Below, in pieces: positions 40,697 to 48,808 of a DNA stretch of 64,000 nucleotides. Each line of letters starts with the position of its first letter. Position 1 is the first letter of the stretch. The stretch is taken from assembly GCF_003966155.1 (NCBI RefSeq), contig NZ_RXNS01000013.1, positions 1 through 64,000 on the forward strand. Direction: 5' to 3'. Source of the stretch: Halomonas nitroreducens. GTDB lineage: Bacteria; Pseudomonadota; Gammaproteobacteria; Pseudomonadales; Halomonadaceae. A program made the translations under genes and the position numbers. Below the pieces are notes generated by a model. The model was not told the DNA's origin, ran no database searches, and worked only from the letters and a program-made list of their open reading frames with translations.

Positions 40697-41050
40697 ATGA
40701 CCCTGCAACGCTTCGAGACCGGCGTACGCATGAGCCGCGCCATCGTCCACCACGACACCGTCTACCTGTGCGGCCAGGTGGCCGAGGACCGTCACGCCGA
40801 CATCACCGGCCAGACCGAGACCATGCTGGCCAAGGTCGACGCCCTGCTGGAGAGCGTCGGCAGCGACCGCGAGCACCTGCTCTCTGCGACCCTCTACCTC
40901 AAGGACATGGCACTCTTCGACGACATGAATCGCGTCTGGGACGCCTGGGTGCCGGAGGGCAAGGCCCCGGCACGGGCCTGCGTGGAGGCCCGCATGGCCA
41001 GCCCGGAGCTGCTGGTCGAGATCTCCGTGGTGGCCGCCCTGTCACGCTGA
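40697..41050 (+). CDS. RidA/YER057c/UK114 family protein
   Basis: A 117-residue RidA-type protein. The family catalyses hydrolysis of reactive enamines and imines to keto acids. The catalytic region [20 protein letters not shown] keeps the conserved arginine and the later glutamate. It starts 2 bp after the alpha-subunit stop, so it is in the same operon. A RidA here fits an upstream flavoenzyme that releases an imino acid, which RidA would hydrolyse to keto acid and ammonia. A second RidA ends the operon at 58.7 kb. Confidence 0.88.
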   Translation: MTLQRFETGVRMSRAIVHHDTVYLCGQVAEDRHADITGQTETMLAKVDALLESVGSDREHLLSATLYLKDMALFDDMNRVWDAWVPEGKAPARACVEARMASPELLVEISVVAALSR

Positions 41051-41075
41051 TCCAGCGCGACGTGTCGTCGGTTAC

Positions 41076-41103
41076 GCGGCCCCGCGAGCGATCGCGGGGC
41101 CGC
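41076..41103. terminator. Hairpin between convergent ridA and ybjQ-like genes
   Basis: A perfect 12-bp stem GCGGCCCCGCGA / TCGCGGGGCCGC with a 4-nt loop lies between convergent genes. It has no T tract on either side; it may act in both directions. Confidence 0.5.
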
Positions 41104-41120
41104 CTGCACTGCAAGTCCCG

Positions 41121-41462
41121 TCAGGTCCGCGCCACCTTCACGGCCGTGCCCGTGGCTACCAGGAACAACATCGACTTGCCGCCGCCGGAGATCTCGCTGT
41201 AGTCGAGGTCCACCGCGATCACGGCATTGGCGCCCAGGCGCTCGGCTTCGCGACGCAGTTCGTCCAGGCAGGCGATGCGGGCGTCGCGCAGGGCATCCTG
41301 GGAGGACTTGTTGCGACCGCCGAAGAAGTCGCGCAGGCCGGCGAACATGTCCTTGAACACGTTCATCCCGAACACGCACTCCGCCGAGACGATGTCGAGA
41401 TGCTCGGTGACGCGATACCCCTCGAGATGGGACGAGGTGGTCAGCAGCAGGCGATCGGACAT
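41121..41462 (-). CDS. YbjQ family (UPF0145) heavy-metal-binding-like protein
   Basis: A 113-residue soluble protein of the YbjQ/UPF0145 family, which forms pentameric rings. Conserved segments are [40 protein letters not shown] and [10 protein letters not shown]. Function is not established; it is sometimes described as a putative heavy-metal-binding domain. It stands alone between two catabolic modules, convergent with the ridA gene. Confidence 0.85.
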   Translation of the reverse strand: MSDRLLLTTSSHLEGYRVTEHLDIVSAECVFGMNVFKDMFAGLRDFFGGRNKSSQDALRDARIACLDELRREAERLGANAVIAVDLDYSEISGGGKSMLFLVATGTAVKVART

Positions 41463-41560
41463 GGGCGTTCCCTCTGGTCGGCATTGGCATGGAGCAACCC
41501 CATGTGGGGCCGCTGAGCCTCATCAAGGTAGGCGGCGCCCGCCGTCCGCACAACGCCCGG

Positions 41561-42994
41561 CTACTCTCCAGGCGAAGCCTCCTGGCCGATCCGCAGGCCA
41601 TGCTGACGGAGCTTTCTCACCACGCTGGGCTGGCTGATGCCGAGGCGCTCGGCGATGGCGTAGGTCGAGGTGCGCTCGCCGCAAAGCACGGCCAGGATGG
41701 CACGCTCGGTGCGCGCCAGGGCCGCCTTGAGCGACTCGCCGTCGCGCAGCTCCTCGCCATCGCGCGCGGCACGCCTCGCGTCGCCACCGGCCGGTGCAGC
41801 CGAGGCGCCCGGATAGCGGGCGGGGGCCTCGACCCGGATGACATCGTCGGCCGCCGACAGCCAGGCCCGCTCGAGCCAGTTCTCCAGTTCACGCACGTTG
41901 CCGGGCCAGTCCCGGCCCATCAGGTGCTGCCAGACATCCCGCGCCATGATCTTGTCCCGGCCATAGCGATCGTTGAGGCGCCGGAGCTGGCGCTCGACCA
42001 GCCCCGGGATATCCTCACGGCGCTCGCGCAGCGGCGGCAGCGTCACCGGAATGACATTGAGGCGATAGTAGAGGTCCAGGCGGAACTGGCCGGTCTCCAC
42101 GAGACGCGCCAGGTCCTGGTTGGTCGCCACCACCAGGCGGAAGTCGACGCGCCGCGGCCGGGTATCGCCCAGCCGCGTGACGCTGCTGTCCTGGATCACC
42201 TTGAGCAGCTTGGTCTGCATCGCCAGGGGCAGCTCGCCGATCTCGTCGAGGAACAAGGTACCGCCCTCGGCCTGCTCCATCAGCCCCGCCTTGCCGCCAG
42301 GGGCGGCACCGCTGAAGGCCCCGTGCCGGTAGCCGAACATTTCCGACTCGAACAGGCTCTCCGGAATCGCCCCGCAATTGACGTCGATAAAGGGGCCGGC
42401 CTGGCGCCGGCTCCAGCGATGCAGCTGACGGGCAAAGGCGGTCTTGCCGACGCCGGACTCGCCGAGCATCAACACCGTGGCATCCGTCGGCGCCACCCGC
42501 TTGAGCAGCAGCGCGACCTCGCGCATCATCCCGCTGCGCACCTCCAGGTCGTCCAGCTCGGCCTCGAGCCCCGGCTCGTCGGCGACGCCGCTACGCCGGA
42601 GATGATCGCTGAAACGCCGCTGCAGCAGGGCATATTCCTCCTGCAGCAGCTGCAGGTCGGTGAGATCCATGGAGCGGCTGACCACGGCCGCCAGCCTGCC
42701 GTCCCGGAACACCGGGTGAGCCTGGGCGATGACCCGCCGCCCGGTGCCCGTCACCTGCATCAGCTGGGCCGGCTTGCCGGAGCGCATCACCTCGAGGCTG
42801 ACCGAGGGCCTGAGCACGCCCTGAGCCTCCAGGGCCTGGACGCTGGTTCGGCACAGGTCCTCGCGAGACATGCCGTAGACCGCCGCCGCGGCCGGACTCA
42901 CGTCCAGGACGCGGCCGCTGGCATCGACCACGAAGAAATGGTCGTGGGCGGTATCGATGATGGTGCGCAGGATATCGCTGTCGAGATCGCCCAT
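41561..42994 (-). CDS. Sigma-54-dependent PAS-domain activator of the guanidinobutyrate operon
   Basis: A 477-residue enhancer-binding protein. It has an N-terminal PAS domain (about 8-115; HFFVVDASGRVLDVSPAAAA), then a AAA+ domain (about 150-390) with Walker A GESGVGKT at 178-185, the sigma-54 contact loop GAFSGA at 225-230 (the usual form is GAFTGA), and Walker B GGTLFLDE at 244-251. A C-terminal helix-turn-helix (AIAERLGISQPSVVRKL) completes it. It is divergent from guanidinobutyrase, and two palindromic boxes plus a -24/-12 promoter lie between. The PAS domain is the likely ligand sensor; the ligand is not known but is probably a guanidino compound or keto acid. Confidence 0.9.
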   Translation of the reverse strand: MGDLDSDILRTIIDTAHDHFFVVDASGRVLDVSPAAAAVYGMSREDLCRTSVQALEAQGVLRPSVSLEVMRSGKPAQLMQVTGTGRRVIAQAHPVFRDGRLAAVVSRSMDLTDLQLLQEEYALLQRRFSDHLRRSGVADEPGLEAELDDLEVRSGMMREVALLLKRVAPTDATVLMLGESGVGKTAFARQLHRWSRRQAGPFIDVNCGAIPESLFESEMFGYRHGAFSGAAPGGKAGLMEQAEGGTLFLDEIGELPLAMQTKLLKVIQDSSVTRLGDTRPRRVDFRLVVATNQDLARLVETGQFRLDLYYRLNVIPVTLPPLRERREDIPGLVERQLRRLNDRYGRDKIMARDVWQHLMGRDWPGNVRELENWLERAWLSAADDVIRVEAPARYPGASAAPAGGDARRAARDGEELRDGESLKAALARTERAILAVLCGERTSTYAIAERLGISQPSVVRKLRQHGLRIGQEASPGE

Positions 42995-43023
42995 GCGGCC
43001 CTACCGATACAGGAATGGATCAT

Positions 43024-43074
43024 TGATGCAAAAGTGTATCACCGCCCGGGAGGCAATGATCCACTTCTGCATCA
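43024..43074. promoter_or_regulatory. Two enhancer (UAS) boxes for the sigma-54 activator
   Basis: Two 18-bp imperfect palindromes, TGATGCAAAAGTGTATCA (43024-43041) and TGATCCACTTCTGCATCA (43057-43074), are also inverted copies of each other. Their centres are 33 bp apart, three helical turns. They lie 40-90 bp upstream of the -24 element and 30-80 bp from the activator start. They are the obvious binding sites for the divergent activator and may also autoregulate it. Confidence 0.75.
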
Positions 43075-43112
43075 ACGAGAGGGAAACTCGCGTCATATCA
43101 GCCTGTTAAAAC

Positions 43113-43128
43113 TGGCACGCTTCCTGCT
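43113..43128 (+). promoter_or_regulatory. Sigma-54 (-24/-12) promoter of guanidinobutyrase
   Basis: TGGCACG is followed after four bases by CTGCT, with GG (43114-43115) and GC (43126-43127) exactly 10 bp apart. Only the first T of TTGC is changed against the consensus. The predicted start is near 43138, about 30 nt before the GTG start of the gene. Confidence 0.85.
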
Positions 43129-43166
43129 TGGGAAGACAGGACACCCAAGACGAGACGGAGCCTTAC

Positions 43167-44117
43167 GTGAGCGATTTCAATCAACCCCTGGGCGGCAACG
43201 AGATGCCGCGTTTCGGCGGTCCCGCCACCATGATGCGCCTGCCCACCCAGGCGAGTGCCGCCGGCCTGGACGCCGCCTTCATCGGCGTGCCCATGGATAT
43301 CGGCACCTCGAATCGCCCCGGCACCCGCCTCGGGCCGCGCCAGATCCGCGACGAGTCGCGCATGCTGCGCCCCTACAACATGGCGACCCGCGCCGCGCCC
43401 TTCGATAGCCTGCAGGTTGCCGATATCGGCGATGTGCCGATCAACACCTTCAACCTGCCCAAGAACCTCGACATCATCACCGATTTCTACGACGAGGTGC
43501 TGTCCCATGGCTGCGTGCCGCTGACGCTCGGCGGCGATCACACCCTGACCTGGCCGCTGCTGCGGGCCATCGCCCGCAAGCACGGCCCGGTCGGGCTGAT
43601 CCACATCGACGCCCACGCCGACGTCAACGAACACATGTTCGGCGAAGAGGTCGCACACGGCTGCCCCTTCCGCCGTGCCCAGGAGGAGGGGCTGCTGGAC
43701 AGCAACCGGGTGGTGCAGATCGGCCTGCGCGGCACGGGCTATGCCGCCGACGATTTCGACTGGTGCCGCGATCAGGGCTTCCGGGTCGTCACCGCCGAGC
43801 AGTGCTGGTACAAGTCGCTGGCCCCGCTGATGGCCGAGGTACGCGAGCAGATGGGCGATGCCCCGGTCTACATCTCCTTCGACATCGATGGCCTCGATCC
43901 CTCGGTGGCCCCCGGCACCGGCACCGTCGAGATGGGCGGGCTCACCGGCCAGCAGGGCTTGGAGATCGTCCGCGGTGCCGAGGGCCTCAACGTGGTCGGC
44001 GGCGACCTGGTGGAGGTCGCACCGCCCTATGATCCCAGCGGCAACACCGCGCTGATGGGCGCCACCCTGCTCTACGAGATGCTCTGCGTGCTGCCCGGCG
44101 TCAAGCGCCGCGACTGA
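43167..44117 (+). CDS. gbuA: Guanidinobutyrase (agmatinase/ureohydrolase family)
   Basis: A 316-residue Mn2+ ureohydrolase. The metal ligands are seen in LGGDHTLTWP, HIDAHADVNEHMF and SFDIDGLDPSVAPGTGT. The N-terminal sequence NQPLGGNEMPRFGG closely resembles Pseudomonas GbuA, so 4-guanidinobutyrate is the likely substrate, giving 4-aminobutyrate and urea; guanidinopropionase or agmatinase are the alternatives. The start is GTG 43167 with a GACGGAG ribosome-binding site. The downstream decarboxylase and aldehyde dehydrogenase support the guanidinobutyrate assignment, since they would make this substrate from 2-ketoarginine. Confidence 0.88.
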   Translation: MSDFNQPLGGNEMPRFGGPATMMRLPTQASAAGLDAAFIGVPMDIGTSNRPGTRLGPRQIRDESRMLRPYNMATRAAPFDSLQVADIGDVPINTFNLPKNLDIITDFYDEVLSHGCVPLTLGGDHTLTWPLLRAIARKHGPVGLIHIDAHADVNEHMFGEEVAHGCPFRRAQEEGLLDSNRVVQIGLRGTGYAADDFDWCRDQGFRVVTAEQCWYKSLAPLMAEVREQMGDAPVYISFDIDGLDPSVAPGTGTVEMGGLTGQQGLEIVRGAEGLNVVGGDLVEVAPPYDPSGNTALMGATLLYEMLCVLPGVKRRD

Positions 44118-44198
44118 AGCGCCCCGGGCATCGTCACAAGCGTCCGGCCACGGGCGCGCACCACCGACCACTACTACAACATCAACGAGTGAGTAGCC

Positions 44199-45584
44199 AT
44201 GTCATCCCATCTGCATTCTGCCGACAACATCAACACCGAGGGCTCGCCTCTCAGCCCATACGGGCTGATCAAGTTCCTGGTTCCGTCCATCCTGGGCGTG
44301 CTGCTGTTTCTGGTGCCCTTCTCCACGGGCGACACCATCAACATCGGCATGGGCCTGATGGCCGATGGCCTCAAGGCCCTGCTCGGCGAGGCGCTGCCCG
44401 CCATCGCCACCCTGGTGCTGTGCCTGTCGGTGCTGCTGACCGGCATTGTCAAGCTCACCCGGCCCGGCTGGGCCCGGGAGGGCATGCTGCGCGACCTGTT
44501 CGACGTCGCCCCTTTGTGGGTGATCATGCGCTCGCTCGGCGCCCTGTTCGCGCTGATGACCTACTTCCAGGTCGGCCCCGAGATCATCACCGCCTCCTTC
44601 ACCGGCGGCGTGATGCTCAACGACCTGGCGCCGGTGCTGCTGACCTTCTTCTTCTTCGCCGCCATCCTGCTGCCCTTCCTGGTCGACTTCGGCTTCATGG
44701 AGTTCATCGGCAGCCTGGTGCGCACGCCCTTTCGCATCATCTTCGGGCTGCCGGGGCGCAGCGCCATCGACGCCACGGCCTCCTGGATGGGCTCCGGCAC
44801 CGTCGGCGTGCTGATCACCACCCAGCAGTACGAACAGGGCTTCTACAACCGCCGCGAGGCCTCGGCGATCGCCACCAACTTCTCGATCGTCTCCATCGCC
44901 TTCGCGCTGCTGGTGACCAGCTTCATCGGCATCAACCACCTGTTCGTGCCCTTCTACCTCACCGTGGTCGTCGCCGGCCTCGTCGCCGCCGTCATCGTGC
45001 CGCGGCTGCCGCCGCTGTCACGCAAGCCGAACAGCTACTACGAGCCGGCAGGCTGCCAGATCCAGGAAGAGAACACCGGCAACCAGAACCTGCTGCGCTA
45101 CAGCCTGGGAGTCGCCGTGGCCCGCGCCGAGAAGGCCCCGGGGCCGGTCAGGCTGGCCAAGCTGGCGCTGTTCAACGTCGCCGACATCTTCTTCGGCCTG
45201 CTGCCGCTGGTGATCGCCATCGGCACCGTGGCCCTGGTGCTGGCCGAGTTCACGCCGCTGTTCACCTGGCTGTCCTATCCCATGGTGCCGGTGCTGGAGT
45301 GGATGCAGGTGCCCGAGGCCGAGGCGGCCGCCCCGGCGACCCTGGTCGGCTTCGCCGACATGTTCCTGCCGGCGGTGCTGGCCAGCGACATCGAGAGCGA
45401 GCTGACGCGTTTCGTGATTGCCTGCCTGTCGCTGACCCAGCTGATCTACATGTCGGAGATCGGCGCCCTGCTGCTCAAGTCCAAGATCCCGCTCAAGCTC
45501 TGGGAGCTGGTGGCCATCTTCCTGCTGCGCACCGCCATCACCCTGCCGATCATCGTGGTCATGGGCCACTGGCTGGTGGGCTGA
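44199..45584 (+). CDS. YjiH-type membrane protein (nucleoside-recognition/gate domain)
   Basis: A 461-residue integral membrane protein with about ten helices, resembling E. coli YjiH. The gate-domain sequence is visible in DFGFMEFIGSLVRTPFRIIF followed by LPGRSAIDATASWMGSGTVG. No function has been proven for the family. Its position between guanidinobutyrase and the 2-ketoarginine decarboxylase-like gene makes a transporter of arginine, agmatine or another guanidino compound, or of the product, a reasonable guess. It is 81 bp after gbuA, in the same direction. Confidence 0.72.
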   Translation: MSSHLHSADNINTEGSPLSPYGLIKFLVPSILGVLLFLVPFSTGDTINIGMGLMADGLKALLGEALPAIATLVLCLSVLLTGIVKLTRPGWAREGMLRDLFDVAPLWVIMRSLGALFALMTYFQVGPEIITASFTGGVMLNDLAPVLLTFFFFAAILLPFLVDFGFMEFIGSLVRTPFRIIFGLPGRSAIDATASWMGSGTVGVLITTQQYEQGFYNRREASAIATNFSIVSIAFALLVTSFIGINHLFVPFYLTVVVAGLVAAVIVPRLPPLSRKPNSYYEPAGCQIQEENTGNQNLLRYSLGVAVARAEKAPGPVRLAKLALFNVADIFFGLLPLVIAIGTVALVLAEFTPLFTWLSYPMVPVLEWMQVPEAEAAAPATLVGFADMFLPAVLASDIESELTRFVIACLSLTQLIYMSEIGALLLKSKIPLKLWELVAIFLLRTAITLPIIVVMGHWLVG

Positions 45585-45618
45585 GGACACCCCCATGCCC
45601 CTGAATGGAGAGACACCG

Positions 45619-47232
45619 ATGACCTGCGCCGAACTGCTGATCCGCCTGCTGCGCGACACCTACGGCACCGATACCGTGTTCGGCATTCCCGGCGTGCACA
45701 CCGTGGAGCTCTACCGCGGCCTGGCGGGCGGCGAGGCGAGCGGCCTGCGCCACGTGACGCCCCGCCACGAGCAGGGCGCCGGCTTCATGGCCGACGGCTA
45801 TGCCCGAGCCACCGGCCGACCGGGGGTATGCTTCATCATCACCGGCCCCGGCATGACCAACATCGCCACCGCCATGGGCCAGGCACTGGCCGACTCGGTG
45901 CCGATGCTGGTGATCTCCAGCGTCAGCCGCCGCGACACCCTGGGGCGGGGCCAGGGCCGGCTGCACGAGCTGCCGAGCCAGCAGCAGCTGATCGCCGGGG
46001 TCGCCCGCTTCAGCCAGACGCTGCTCGACCCGGACGCCCTGCCGGAGACCCTGGCCCGAGCCTTCGCGGTGTTCGAGGGGGCCCGCCCGGGGCCGGTGCA
46101 TATCGAGATCCCCATCGACCTGTTCGACGCCCCGGTACGCGCCCCCCGCACCTGGCAACGCCGCGCCCTGGCGCCAGCCGCCCCGGCCGAGGCGGCGCTG
46201 GCCCAGGCCGTCGACTGGCTCGGCACCGCCGCCCGGCCGCTGGTGCTGCTCGGCGGCGGCTGCGTGGATGCCCCCCAGGCCGCAAGATCGCTGGTCGAGG
46301 CCCTGGACGCGCCCACCGTCACCACCATCAACGCCAAGGGCCTGCTGGGCCGCGACCATCCCCTCGACCTGGGCGCCAATGCCTCGCTGCCCGCGGTGCG
46401 CGCACTGGCCCGGGAGGCCGACGTGGTGCTGGCCATCGGCACCGAGCTCGGCGAGACCGACTACGACGTGGTGTTCGACGACGGCTTCCATCTGGACGGC
46501 CGGCTGATCCGGGTGGATATCGACGCCCAGCAGCTCGCCCGCAACCAGGCCGCCGACCTGGCCCTGGTGGCGAACGCCGACCAGGCCCTGGAGGCCCTGG
46601 CGGCACGCTTCGCCGGCGTGCGCCTGGCCCGCGACGGGGGCGCCCGCACTCGGGCCGCCCTCGCGGCCCTGGACCTGCCACGGGATCCGGCCTTCGCCGC
46701 CTATGTCCCGCTGTTCGCGACCCTGCGCGAGGCCCTGCCCGAGGCGATCCTGGTCGGCGATTCCTGCGCCACCACCTACGCCGCCAACCACCTGGTCGCC
46801 CAGCCCGCCCCGCGCCGGTTCTTCAACGCCTCCACCGGCTACGGCACCCTCGGCTACGGCCTGCCGGCGGCCCTGGGGGCCAGCCTGGCTCGCCCCGACC
46901 TGCCGGTGGTTGCCCTGGTCGGCGACGGTGGCATCATGTTCACCCTCAGCGAGCTGGCCTGCGCCGTGGAAGAGGGCCTGCCGGTGGTGATCCTGCTCTG
47001 GCACAACCAGGGCTACGAGGAGATCCGCCGCTTCATGGACAGCGCCGGCGTCACCCGCCTCGGCGTCGACATCCGGGCCCCGGACTTCCTGACCCTGGCC
47101 CAGGGCTTCGGCTGCCTGGCCACCCGCGTCGCCGCTCCCGCCGAGCTGGCGCACGCCCTGGCCACCCGGCCCGCGGATGGCCCCCTGCTGATCGAGATCG
47201 ATGCCGCCGCCTGGCAGACCGCCGTCGACTGA
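45619..47232 (+). CDS. aruI: TPP-dependent 2-ketoarginine decarboxylase-like enzyme (AruI type)
   Basis: A 537-residue TPP enzyme of the acetolactate synthase superfamily. The catalytic glutamate lies in PRHEQGAGFMADGYARATG. The TPP-binding motif is VGDGGIMFTLSELACAVEEG ... WHNQGY. Its place between guanidinobutyrase and an aldehyde dehydrogenase fits 5-guanidino-2-oxopentanoate decarboxylase of the arginine transaminase pathway, which forms 4-guanidinobutyraldehyde. The start at ATG 45619 has GGAGAG eight bases upstream; a start eight codons earlier is possible. Motif reading alone would not separate it from other TPP decarboxylases. Confidence 0.78.
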   Translation: MTCAELLIRLLRDTYGTDTVFGIPGVHTVELYRGLAGGEASGLRHVTPRHEQGAGFMADGYARATGRPGVCFIITGPGMTNIATAMGQALADSVPMLVISSVSRRDTLGRGQGRLHELPSQQQLIAGVARFSQTLLDPDALPETLARAFAVFEGARPGPVHIEIPIDLFDAPVRAPRTWQRRALAPAAPAEAALAQAVDWLGTAARPLVLLGGGCVDAPQAARSLVEALDAPTVTTINAKGLLGRDHPLDLGANASLPAVRALAREADVVLAIGTELGETDYDVVFDDGFHLDGRLIRVDIDAQQLARNQAADLALVANADQALEALAARFAGVRLARDGGARTRAALAALDLPRDPAFAAYVPLFATLREALPEAILVGDSCATTYAANHLVAQPAPRRFFNASTGYGTLGYGLPAALGASLARPDLPVVALVGDGGIMFTLSELACAVEEGLPVVILLWHNQGYEEIRRFMDSAGVTRLGVDIRAPDFLTLAQGFGCLATRVAAPAELAHALATRPADGPLLIEIDAAAWQTAVD

Positions 47233-47284
47233 TCCCTTTTTGCCCGAGGCCGGCCTCGCTGGTCGGCCCAACCGGAGCCTTGCC

Positions 47285-48733
47285 GTGCAACGATTGACCA
47301 AGCAATTCATCGACAACCAGTGGATCGAGAGCCGGGCCGGGCGCCGCCTGGCGGTCACCGATCCCTATCGCCAGTGCCAGATTGCCGAGCTCACCGCCGG
47401 CGATGCGGCCGACGTCGACGCCGCGGTGGCCGCCGCCCGCCGTGCCCTGCCCGCCTGGCAGGCCCTGGGCGGCGAGCGCCGGGCCGCCTATCTCGAGGCC
47501 TTTGCCGACGCCCTCACCGAGCGCCGCGAGGCGCTGATGCGCCTCTCGGCGACCAACAACGGCAAGGCACTGGCGGAAGCCGGCATCGACCTGGACGACG
47601 CCATCGCCTGCTACCGCTACTACGCCGGCCAGGCCCGGGCGCTCGAGGCGCGCCAGGGGCGCCGCATCGAGCACGGCATGGCCGGCATCGAGGCCCGCAC
47701 CTACGAGGATCCCGCGGGGGTGGTGGGCCTGATCACCCCCTGGAACTTTCCGCTGGTCACCAGCGCCTGGAAGATCGCCCCGGCGCTGGCCGCCGGCTGC
47801 ACGATCGTCTTCAAGCCCTCCGAGGTGACGCCGCTGCCCGAGCAGGCGGTGGCCGAGATCGCCCTCCAGATCGGCCTGCCGGCCGGGGTGCTCAACTTGG
47901 TACACGGCGACGGCGAGGGCATCGGCGCGCCGCTCACCGCCCACCCCGGTGTCGACAAGCTGTCCTTCACCGGCAGCAACGCGGTGGGCGAGAAGGTCAT
48001 GCGCGCCGCCGCCGAGGGCTCCCGGGGGGTGTCGCTGGAGCTCGGCGGCAAGTCGCCGATCCTGGTGCTCGACGATGCCGACGTCGAGGCGGCCGCCGAC
48101 TGGGTGATGGCCGGCATCTACTTCAACTCCGGCCAGATCTGCTCGGCCACCTCGCGGCTGATCGTTCATGCGTCGCTGGCCGAGGCACTCTATGCGGCGC
48201 TTGCCACGCGCATCGACGCCATCCGCCTGGGCGATCCCCTGGCCGAGGCCACCGACATGGGGCCCATGACCAGTGCCCGCCAGCGCCAGGCCGTGGAAGG
48301 CTACCTGGCCATTGCCGCCGAGGAGGGCCTCACGGCGGTGCGCGACGCCCGCCACCGCGAGCTCCCGGCCCAGGGCGAGTTCGTCGCCCCGACACTGTAC
48401 CGTGACGTGCCCGTCGACAGCCGGCTTTGGAAAGAGGAGATCTTCGGCCCGGTGCTCTGCGCCCGAAGCGTCGCGAGCGAGGACGAGGCCATCGCGCTGG
48501 CCAACGACTCGGCCTTCGGTCTCGCCGCCACCGTGATCTCGGGGAGCACCGACCGCGCCCGCCGGGTCGGCCGTGCGCTGCGCGCCGGCAGCGTCTGGTT
48601 CAACAGCGAGCAGCTGGTGATGCCCGAGGCCAGCTGGGGCGGCTTCGGGATCAGCGGCATCGGCCGCGAACTCGGTCCCTGGGGACTTGCCGGCTACCTG
48701 GAGGTCAAGCACCTCATCGGTCCGGCGGACTAG
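47285..48733 (+). CDS. Aldehyde dehydrogenase, probable 4-guanidinobutyraldehyde dehydrogenase
   Basis: A 482-residue NAD(P)-dependent aldehyde dehydrogenase. The substrate-binding and cofactor segments are VVGLITPWNFPLVTSAWK and FKPSEVTPLPEQA. The catalytic Cys lies in NSGQICSATSRLIV and the general-base Glu in LELGGKSP. The family includes betaine and aminobutyraldehyde dehydrogenases (KauB type). It is the last gene of the operon and would oxidise 4-guanidinobutyraldehyde to 4-guanidinobutyrate, the substrate of the first gene. The start is GTG 47285 with GGAG upstream. Confidence 0.82.
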   Translation: MQRLTKQFIDNQWIESRAGRRLAVTDPYRQCQIAELTAGDAADVDAAVAAARRALPAWQALGGERRAAYLEAFADALTERREALMRLSATNNGKALAEAGIDLDDAIACYRYYAGQARALEARQGRRIEHGMAGIEARTYEDPAGVVGLITPWNFPLVTSAWKIAPALAAGCTIVFKPSEVTPLPEQAVAEIALQIGLPAGVLNLVHGDGEGIGAPLTAHPGVDKLSFTGSNAVGEKVMRAAAEGSRGVSLELGGKSPILVLDDADVEAAADWVMAGIYFNSGQICSATSRLIVHASLAEALYAALATRIDAIRLGDPLAEATDMGPMTSARQRQAVEGYLAIAAEEGLTAVRDARHRELPAQGEFVAPTLYRDVPVDSRLWKEEIFGPVLCARSVASEDEAIALANDSAFGLAATVISGSTDRARRVGRALRAGSVWFNSEQLVMPEASWGGFGISGIGRELGPWGLAGYLEVKHLIGPAD

Positions 48734-48808
48734 GCGCTCCTGCCGCGCGAACTCCCGCAGCACCCCGCGTGGGCAAGGGGCCGCTCCTCGGGCGATGAGC
48801 GCAACCGA

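Noticed and set aside
38860..40758. 632-codon minus-strand open frame opposite the flavoprotein genes
   Set aside because: It is antisense to three genes with clear motifs and has a low-complexity composition.
45619..47232. Second acetolactate synthase large subunit
   Set aside because: It belongs to the same superfamily but has no small subunit gene, and its operon partners fit 2-ketoarginine decarboxylation.
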